Source: Chloroflexota bacterium
GTDB lineage: Bacteria; Chloroflexota; Dehalococcoidia; SZUA-161
Reading direction: 5' to 3'
DNA length: 11,671 nt
Assembly (NCBI GenBank): GCA_030668425.1
Contig: DAOUTY010000032.1
Coordinates: forward strand, 1-11,671
Shown: in pieces, positions 6,942 to 11,671 of the stretch
How the letters are laid out: each line of letters begins with the position of its first letter
How positions within the stretch are numbered: the first letter of the stretch is position 1
Program-made: the position numbers and the translations under genes
The notes under the pieces: model-generated
The model's input: only the letters and a program-made list of their open reading frames with translations
Database searches by the model: none
What the model was told of the DNA's origin: nothing

Positions 6942-8597
6942 CTATCTGAACACCGCGCCGGTTGCCGCCGAGGTGACCATCTCTACATAGCGTTTGAGAT
7001 ACCCAGTCTTTATCCTGGGCTCGAATTCAGGCAGTTGCGACAGCCGCCGGTCGATCTCGTCGTCGCTGAGTTCCACTTCAATCCTGTTATTAGGAATATC
7101 AATCGTTATCTGATCCCCATCTTCCAAAGCTGCGATAGGTCCCTTCTCCGCCGCCTCGGGAGACACATGCCCGATGGCAGCACCTCTGGTGGCTCCTGAG
7201 AAGCGCCCATCGGTAATTAAAGCCACCTCTTTGTCGAGCCCCATACCGGAAATGATCGAGGTCGGGGTAAGCATCTCAGGCATGCCCGGACCACCTTTGG
7301 GCCCCTCGTAGCGAATGACCACCACGTCCCCTGACTTAACCACACCCTTCATAATCTCAGTGGTAGCTTCGTCCTCGGAATTGAATATCCGCGCCGGCCC
7401 CTTGTGCACCATCATCTCGGGAATCACCGCAGCACTCTTGACCACGGCCCCCTGCGGAGCGAGATTGCCGAATAGGATATTGAGGCCGCCTCTGGCCGAG
7501 TGGGGATTTGATACGGGGCGGATGACTTCCGCGTCCCTGACCCTGGCATTGGCAATATCCTGACGCAGAGAGTTGCCCGATACCGTCTTCACCTCCAGAT
7601 TCAACCTCTCGCTGATCTCTTTCATCACCGCCGCTATACCACCGGCAAGGTCCAGGTCCTCCAGATGATAGTCTCCTGATGGCCTCATCTTGGAGAGATG
7701 CGGGGTACGCTGGCTTATCTCGTTAATGGTCTCAAGCGGGAAGTCAATTCCCGCCTCATGTGCCAGTGCTATGAGGTGCAGCACGGAGTTTGTGCTGCCG
7801 CCCAGAGCCATGTCCACCGCAAAGGCGTTGTAGATCGAATGATTGGTGACAATGTCGCAGGGGCGAATATCCGCCGCCAGCAGCTCCATCACCTTCCTCC
7901 CCGACTGCTTGGCGAGTTGTATCCTGCGGGCATCGACGGCGGGAATGGTCCCATTACCCGACAGTGCCATTCCCAGAGCCTCAGTCAAGCAGTTCATAGT
8001 ATTGGCGGTAAACATTCCGGAGCAACTGCCGCAGCCAGGACATGCCACCTCTTCGAGTTCCTCAAGCTCCGACTGGCTCATCTCACCTTTTGCCACCTTA
8101 CCCACCGCCTCGAAAACATGGCTCAGATCAACGCACTTACCACCAGCCATACGACCCGCCAGCATCGGCCCACCGCTGACGAATATAGCCGGTATGTTGA
8201 GCCTTACCGCAGCCATCAGCATCCCGGGAATGATCTTGTCACAGTTCGGGATGAATACCAACGCATCAAAACCATGAGCTTGAACCACGGTCTCTACGGA
8301 ATCCGCTATCAACTCCCTGCTGGGCAAGCTGTACCTCATTCCCAGATGTCCCATGGCAATGCCATCGCAAACTCCAATAGTCTCGAACTCCAGAGGCGTG
8401 CCGCCAGCGCTGTATACACCAGCCTTCACCGCTTCAGCCACTGCTTTCAGGTGAATATGACCAGGGATAATCTCATTGAAGCTATTGACAATGCCAACTA
8501 TGGGCTGTTCTATTTCCCTGGAAGTCAAACCCAAAGCACGCATCAGTGACCGGTGAGGAGCGCGCTCAACGCCCTTTTTCGTGACATCGCTTCTCAT
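6942..8597 (-). CDS. ilvD: Dihydroxy-acid dehydratase
   Basis: Dehydrates 2,3-dihydroxy-isovalerate or -methylvalerate to the 2-oxo acids that precede valine, leucine and isoleucine. The 551-aa protein has the IlvD/Edd signatures: CDGIAMGH around 77-84, SLPSRELIADS, PNCDKIIPGM with Cys119, CPGCGSCSGMFTANTMNC with Cys192, and GRFSGATRG with the probable catalytic Ser467 near the C-terminus. At the position where [2Fe-2S] plant and actinobacterial enzymes have PCN, this protein has PGH (45-47), as in the oxygen-sensitive E. coli [4Fe-4S] enzyme; that reading of cluster type is inference. The start is an ATG with only a weak GGGAT-like ribosome site. It is the first gene of the operon, about 47 bases after the predicted transcription start. 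Confidence 0.97.
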   Translation of the reverse strand: MRSDVTKKGVERAPHRSLMRALGLTSREIEQPIVGIVNSFNEIIPGHIHLKAVAEAVKAGVYSAGGTPLEFETIGVCDGIAMGHLGMRYSLPSRELIADSVETVVQAHGFDALVFIPNCDKIIPGMLMAAVRLNIPAIFVSGGPMLAGRMAGGKCVDLSHVFEAVGKVAKGEMSQSELEELEEVACPGCGSCSGMFTANTMNCLTEALGMALSGNGTIPAVDARRIQLAKQSGRKVMELLAADIRPCDIVTNHSIYNAFAVDMALGGSTNSVLHLIALAHEAGIDFPLETINEISQRTPHLSKMRPSGDYHLEDLDLAGGIAAVMKEISERLNLEVKTVSGNSLRQDIANARVRDAEVIRPVSNPHSARGGLNILFGNLAPQGAVVKSAAVIPEMMVHKGPARIFNSEDEATTEIMKGVVKSGDVVVIRYEGPKGGPGMPEMLTPTSIISGMGLDKEVALITDGRFSGATRGAAIGHVSPEAAEKGPIAALEDGDQITIDIPNNRIEVELSDDEIDRRLSQLPEFEPRIKTGYLKRYVEMVTSAATGAVFR

Positions 8598-8650
8598 ATC
8601 ATCCCAACCTATACCAATCGTATTCTCGCGGTATTAGCCAATTAGAACTG

Positions 8651-8679
8651 ATTAAAACATAGCTAGGTGTATGTGTCAA
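8651..8679 (-). promoter_or_regulatory. Promoter of the ilvD-ilvBN-ilvC-leuA operon
   Basis: On the minus strand, a perfect TTGACA (8679-8674) is followed by 17 bases and TTTAAT (8656-8651). TG stands one base before the -10 box, giving an extended -10. The predicted start near 8644 leaves a leader of about 47 bases. That is too short for a leader-peptide or T-box attenuator, so control probably acts at initiation or by IlvN and LeuA feedback. Confidence 0.75.
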
Positions 8680-8883
8680 GGGAAATACACTCGGGGAATA
8701 ACATCGGGCTAACTTGCTCTCAGATTAGCCTCAAGTTGCTATCAGGCAAAAGCTAGCCGGAGAAAGAAACAGAAGGGCTGATAGTCCGTAGGATGGGTTC
8801 CGTCGCCACCTCACACCCCCCTATTTTTTGCGTCATTGTTACGAAAATAGACCATAGAAATGCCCAGCCAAGCTCCACTCATG
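8680..8883. other. Non-coding DNA upstream of the ilv promoter
   Basis: I find no gene, RNA or clear signal here. A 44-residue plus-strand reading (8793-8927) runs into the downstream repeat and has no family look. A cytosine run (CCCCCCTATTTTTTG, about 8815) has no hairpin. Degraded repeat fragments such as GCGTCATTG may be present, but I cannot support them. Confidence 0.4.
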
Positions 8884-8951
8884 TGTCATTCCCGCGCAGG
8901 CGGGAATCCATATCCCCTCTTGTTTAGATTCCTGCTTCCGCAGGAATGACA
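8884..8951. repeat. 68-bp intergenic palindromic element (two hairpins in inverted orientation)
   Basis: The ends TGTCATTCC and GGAATGACA are exact inverted repeats. Each arm is itself a hairpin with an 8-bp stem: ATTCCCGC/GCGGGAAT with a GCAG loop (8888-8907) and ATTCCTGC/GCAGGAAT with a TTCC loop (8928-8947). Elements with this sequence logic (GTCATTCCCGC...GCGGGAATGAC) are dispersed in many bacterial genomes and resemble non-coding MITE or REP-like repeats. It sits between the sucCD terminator and the ilv promoter. Copy number cannot be judged from one window. The arms differ at several bases, suggesting an old copy. Confidence 0.75.
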
Positions 8952-9038
8952 GACGAAGTCATTGCAAGAAAGCACTGACAACAACACACGACACCCTGGG
9001 ATGATATCCTCCTTCTTCTTTTCAGCAGCCACGTACAT

Positions 9039-9073
9039 AAAAAAATCTGGGGGACCATTGAGGTTCCCCCAGA
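9039..9073 (-). terminator. Rho-independent terminator of sucCD
   Basis: Read on the minus strand, TCTGGGGGA pairs with TCCCCCAGA (9 bp). Two further C-G pairs follow a single bulged A, closing a five-base TCAAT loop. The hairpin is followed at once by seven T residues (9045-9039). It lies 37 bases past the sucD stop and should insulate sucCD from the ilv region. Confidence 0.92.
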
Positions 9074-9109
9074 ATGGAATGTTCCGTAGTTAACCAGCGT
9101 ATTTTGTTT

Positions 9110-9988
9110 CTAGCTCCTTGAAGCCAGCACCTTCCGGGTCGTGATACCGACCTCAGCAGGGCTCATCGCTATGGTAGCGCCAGCTTCACTCAAAGCAGCG
9201 ATTTTCTCCTGCGCCCTGCCTGAGCTGCCCGTGATGATTGCCCCGGCGTGCCCCATTCGCCTGCCTGGAGGGGCGCTACTCCCGGCAACGAAGGCAATCA
9301 CCGGCTTGGACATCTTGTCCTTTATAAACTCCGCTGCCCGCTGCTCCTGATTGCCACCGATCTCGCCGATGAGCACCACGGCCTCGGTTTGGGGGTCCTG
9401 CTCGAAGAGCTCCAGGGCATCAACGAAGACCGTTCCTATGATAGGGTCCCCGCCGAGGCCTACACACGTCGACTGCCCGATACCGAGCTCAGTTAGCTGG
9501 TTTACCGCCTCGTAGGTCAGTGTACCGCTGCGTGAGACCACGCCAACGTTTCCTTCGAGGAAAATATCGCCGCTCATAATCCCAACCTTGCATTTTCCTG
9601 CAGAGAGCACGCCAGGGCAGTTGGGCCCGATAAGGCGCGCTCCCTTTTGCTTGAGATGACTGCTGACCATAACCATATCCAGGGTCGGGATGCCCTCGGT
9701 AATGCAAACAATGAGCTTGATCCCGGCATCGGCAGCCTCCAATATGGCATCAGCCGCAAACGGAGCAGGAACGAAGATAATACTCGTATTGGCGCCGGTC
9801 TCAGCCACAGCGCGCTCTACGGTATTGAACACGGGAATACCATCCAGATCGGCCCCTCCCTTATTTGGAGTAACACCTGCAACCACATTTGTCCCATACT
9901 TTACACAGCGGCGCGTGTGGAAGCTGCCCTCACCGCCGGTGATACCCTGAACTAAAAGCCGTGTCTCCTTATCAACTAGAATGCTCAC
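9110..9988 (-). CDS. sucD: Succinyl-CoA synthetase (ADP-forming) alpha subunit
   Basis: The CoA-binding, phosphohistidine-carrying subunit that, with SucC, interconverts succinyl-CoA and succinate with formation of a nucleoside triphosphate. The N-terminal CoA-binding Rossmann domain (VQGITGGEGSFHT, GVTPNKGG) is followed by GPNCPGV, the power-helix region GVVSRSGTLTYEAV, GGDPIIG, and GRRMGHAGAI with the phosphorylated His247. The length of 292 aa is close to E. coli SucD. The frame can also start at a GTG three codons upstream (9997). I prefer GTG at 9988 because GAGGTG lies six bases before it and the protein then begins MSILVDKETR like its family. It starts ten bases after the sucC stop, so translation is probably coupled. 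Confidence 0.95.
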   Translation of the reverse strand: MSILVDKETRLLVQGITGGEGSFHTRRCVKYGTNVVAGVTPNKGGADLDGIPVFNTVERAVAETGANTSIIFVPAPFAADAILEAADAGIKLIVCITEGIPTLDMVMVSSHLKQKGARLIGPNCPGVLSAGKCKVGIMSGDIFLEGNVGVVSRSGTLTYEAVNQLTELGIGQSTCVGLGGDPIIGTVFVDALELFEQDPQTEAVVLIGEIGGNQEQRAAEFIKDKMSKPVIAFVAGSSAPPGRRMGHAGAIITGSSGRAQEKIAALSEAGATIAMSPAEVGITTRKVLASRS

Positions 9989-9998
9989 GACAAACACC

Positions 9999-11168
9999 TC
10001 AATTTGATTTTTGGACTGCCTCTACCGCTTTCTGCGCAGCCTCTTTGAAGCTATAAGCCCTTATCAGGTTCAGGCCGGATTCATCCAGTATGCGGTTGCC
10101 CTCGTCAACATTAGTACCAGCCAGCCGAACCACCACCGGAACCTTTATCTCCATCTGTTTGCTGGCAGCAACAAGTCCCTGGGCAATCACATCCGTCCGG
10201 GCCATCCCACCGAAGATATTCACCAGTATCACCTTGACATCCGGGTCAGAGTTGATGATTCCTATCGCCTGAACAACGCGGTCGGGGTCATTGATCGTGC
10301 CGATATCAAGGAAATTCGCAGCGTTCCCACCCACTTGCTTCAGCAGGTCCAGAACCGCCATGGCAAGGCCGGCACCATTGACCAGGCAACCCACCTCGCC
10401 ATCCAGCTTTATGTAGTTCTCAATCCCTTTGCTCTTTGCCTCCACTTCGAGTGCGTCTTCCTGCTGCACATCACGCAATTCCTCGACATCCCGCTGGCGG
10501 AAAAGGGCGTTGTCGTCGAAGTTGAGCTTCGCATCTACAGCGAGAAGCCTGCCATCAGTGGTGACAGCCAGAGGATTTATTTCAGCCAGCGAGCAGTCTT
10601 TGGCTTCAAACAGCTTGTAGAGATTAGATATCAACTCTGTGGCCGACTTTACCTGCTCTTTATTCAGATTCAGGTCAAAAGCCAACTGACGTGCCAGGTA
10701 GGGACGGACACCGAGCCCGGGGTAAACGTAAGCCTTCAGTATCTTTTCAGGGCTCGTACTCGCAACCTCTTCGATGTCCACTCCTCCGGATTCGCTGGCC
10801 ATGATCACCGGCAGGCCGGCCACACCATCGATGACTATCCCCAGATATAGCTCCTTCTCGATGTCCGCCGCCTCCGCGACGAGGACAGCGTTCACCGGCA
10901 CCCCCTCAGGCGAGGTCTGATGAGTGACCAGCATGCTCCCGAGCATGTCCCTGGCAGCTTGCTCAGCCTCATCCGGTGTTGAGACGATCTTGATGCCGCC
11001 CGCCTTGCCCCGCCCCCCGGCATGGACCTGGGCCTTGACCACTATCTGCCCCTTGAGACCGGCCGCTATTTCCCTCGCTTCCGAAGCTGTCTTTGCCACC
11101 CCGCCGACAGGTATAGGAACTCCGTACTCCGCCAGTAGCTCCTTAGCTTGATACTCATGCGCCTTCAT
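9999..11168 (-). CDS. sucC: Succinyl-CoA synthetase (ADP-forming) beta subunit
   Basis: The ATP-grasp and substrate-binding subunit of the cytoplasmic succinyl-CoA synthetase. It has 389 aa, as in E. coli. It starts MKAHEYQAKELL, with HAGGRGKAGG (49-58) for nucleotide binding, metal ligands Asn198 (EINPL) and Asp212 (VDAKLNFDDNALFR), LVNGAGLAMA around 262-271 and the C-terminal ligase domain with VNIFGG and VVVRLAGTN. Pro20 in the nucleotide gate matches ATP/ADP-specific enzymes. It is odd that the usual FLDVGGGA loop reads FLDIGTIND (287-294; see findings). Malate-CoA ligase MtkA is a close relative that usually keeps GGGA, so SucC remains the best call. The ATG has GGAG eight bases upstream. 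sucD follows after ten bases. Confidence 0.93.
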   Translation of the reverse strand: MKAHEYQAKELLAEYGVPIPVGGVAKTASEAREIAAGLKGQIVVKAQVHAGGRGKAGGIKIVSTPDEAEQAARDMLGSMLVTHQTSPEGVPVNAVLVAEAADIEKELYLGIVIDGVAGLPVIMASESGGVDIEEVASTSPEKILKAYVYPGLGVRPYLARQLAFDLNLNKEQVKSATELISNLYKLFEAKDCSLAEINPLAVTTDGRLLAVDAKLNFDDNALFRQRDVEELRDVQQEDALEVEAKSKGIENYIKLDGEVGCLVNGAGLAMAVLDLLKQVGGNAANFLDIGTINDPDRVVQAIGIINSDPDVKVILVNIFGGMARTDVIAQGLVAASKQMEIKVPVVVRLAGTNVDEGNRILDESGLNLIRAYSFKEAAQKAVEAVQKSN

Positions 11169-11205
11169 ATTCCGTTCTCCTTACTTGTCTGAGCATCCCA
11201 CAGGC

Positions 11206-11235
11206 AAAAAAAATCACCCGACGTTGTCCGAGTGA
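11206..11235 (-). terminator. Terminator-like hairpin in the sucC leader (possible attenuator)
   Basis: On the minus strand, TCACTCG (11235-11229) pairs with CGGGTGA (11220-11214), seven pairs including one U-G, around an eight-base loop. Eight T residues (11213-11206) follow directly. It ends only 37 bases before the sucC ATG, and no minus-strand gene lies upstream of it in the window. It would therefore act inside the sucC leader or end a short leader RNA. Confidence 0.75.
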
Positions 11236-11341
11236 ATTATCCGCGAGATTTGAATTAAACGGGGCTCGCTCCCCCAGACAAACATGCCTTCCTGCATAAA
11301 GTTCAATCGAGTGAATAAGCACGTTGCTACGCTGCCGTCTA

Positions 11342-11370
11342 ATAGTAGCATATATAAGGTCAAGGCGCAA
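11342..11370 (-). promoter_or_regulatory. Probable sucCD promoter
   Basis: Minus-strand TTGCGC (11370-11365), 17 bases, then TACTAT (11347-11342), with TG one base before the -10 (extended -10). The -35 match is poor beyond TTG, but the same TTGCG start with 17-bp spacing is seen at the zinc-ribbon promoter. Transcription would begin near 11335, giving a leader of about 165 bases that includes the terminator-like hairpin. A TTGACC nearby has no correctly spaced -10. Confidence 0.5.
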
Positions 11371-11408
11371 ATTTCTGCCCACCCCTTCACGCCACAGCGA
11401 GCTTCACC

Positions 11409-11437
11409 TTGACTATTGACAGGAGCAAATGTACAAT
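11409..11437 (+). promoter_or_regulatory. Promoter of tRNA-His
   Basis: TTGACT (11409-11414), 17 bases, TACAAT (11432-11437): five of six matches at each box. The predicted start near 11444 is about 28 bases before the mature tRNA end. The promoter is divergent from the sucC promoter, with about 40 bases between the two -35 boxes. Confidence 0.75.
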
Positions 11438-11471
11438 GTGCTCAGCTTGGAACGGGCTGTGACCTTATCGT

Positions 11472-11548
11472 GGTGGGCGTAGCCTAGCGGTTAAGGCGCC
11501 AGGTTGTGGCCCTGGAGATCGAGGGTTCGAATCCCTCCGCTCACCCCA
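11472..11548 (+). tRNA. tRNA-His (anticodon GTG)
   Basis: A complete cloverleaf. Acceptor GTGGGCG pairs with CGCTCAC with one G-U; D arm is GCC...GGC; anticodon stem CCAGG/CCTGG encloses loop TTGTGGC with anticodon GTG; T arm is GAGGG-TTCGAAT-CCCTC. The extra G at -1 (11472) opposite C73, the identity element of tRNA-His, is encoded in the gene, as is the terminal CCA (11546-11548). Confidence 0.96.
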
Positions 11549-11636
11549 TTTGCGACATTCCTGTTATCGTTCTGATTTTCAAACCAGCATCACAGGTTCG
11601 AAAACGGTTTTACTCCTCACCCAAATCCTGAAAAAT

Positions 11637-11671
11637 GCGCCCGTAGCTCAGTGGATAGAGCATTGGTCTTC
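11637..11671 (+). tRNA. tRNA, probably tRNA-Arg (anticodon TCN), cut by window end
   Basis: The 5' half of a tRNA: acceptor GCGCCCG, TA, D stem GCTC/GAGC with loop AGTGGATA, then anticodon stem TTGGT and loop start CTTC. Counting places TC at anticodon positions 34-35, so TCT or TCG (Arg) fits the body best; Ser TCA and Gly TCC are less likely. The 3' half lies outside the window. It lies 88 bases after tRNA-His with no clear promoter or terminator between them, so the two may be co-transcribed. Confidence 0.85.

Noticed and set aside
7698..8549. 283-codon open frame on the plus strand
   Set aside because: It lies opposite ilvD, with low-complexity His/Gln-rich translation and no family features. 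The same applies to long plus-strand frames at 6366-7199 (ilvB/ilvD) and 10011-10850 (sucC).
8793..8927. 44-codon plus-strand frame (begins MGSVATSH)
   Set aside because: Its C-terminal part is simply a translation of the palindromic repeat element, and there is no supporting promoter or similarity.
11155..11382. 75-codon minus-strand frame overlapping the start of sucC
   Set aside because: It runs through a terminator hairpin and the sucC ribosome site, overlaps sucC by 14 bases and has no recognisable features. The region is better explained as promoter and leader.
11549..11636. Terminator or small RNA between the two tRNAs
   Set aside because: The only symmetry (AAAAC-G-GTTTT) has no usable loop, and no T-run follows a stable stem.

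Overview
This window looks like a chromosomal housekeeping region from a bacterium of moderate G+C content (mid-50s percent by eye). Every protein gene I can support lies on the minus strand. The gene order ilvD-ilvB-ilvN-ilvC-leuA-leuC, the short archaeal/clostridial-type LeuC, the E. coli-like [4Fe-4S]-type IlvD and a CxxC-x17-CxxC zinc-ribbon protein would all suit an anaerobic or microaerophilic Chloroflexota such as a Dehalococcoidia relative. That assignment is inference from recall, not a computed placement.

Region 1 (about 8680 down to 1) is a branched-chain amino acid operon. A strong sigma70-type promoter (-35 TTGACA, 17 bp, -10 TTTAAT) lies just upstream of ilvD. It is followed by ilvD, ilvB, ilvN, ilvC and leuA with short gaps. 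IlvBN makes acetolactate or acetohydroxybutyrate, IlvC isomerises and reduces it, and IlvD dehydrates the diol to the 2-oxo acid. LeuA then adds acetyl-CoA to 2-oxoisovalerate, and LeuC (cut by the window edge) isomerises isopropylmalate. The leuA-leuC link is interrupted by a small eight-cysteine zinc-ribbon gene. That gene has its own promoter, overlapped by two interlocking perfect palindromes. About 340 bases of non-coding DNA with inverted repeats separate it from leuC.

Region 2 (8680-9038) is non-coding. It holds a 68-bp element made of two hairpins, of the widespread 'GTCATTCC...GGAATGAC' type, and nothing else I can name.

Region 3 (9039-11370) is a sucCD operon for the two subunits of ADP-forming succinyl-CoA synthetase. 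It ends in a very clear rho-independent terminator. A second, equally classical terminator hairpin lies in the leader upstream of sucC, and one of its arms is duplicated further upstream. This suggests transcription attenuation of a TCA-cycle operon. SucC also departs from the family at a conserved glycine-rich loop.

Region 4 (11409-11671) is on the plus strand: a tRNA-His(GTG) gene with its own strong promoter, divergent from sucC, and the first half of a probable tRNA-Arg gene cut by the window end.

I see no mobile-element genes, CRISPR array, phage or defence genes. I did not find a new multi-gene system. The most interesting points are regulatory (sucC leader, zinc-ribbon operator, leuC leader) and residue-level (IlvC cofactor loop, SucC loop).
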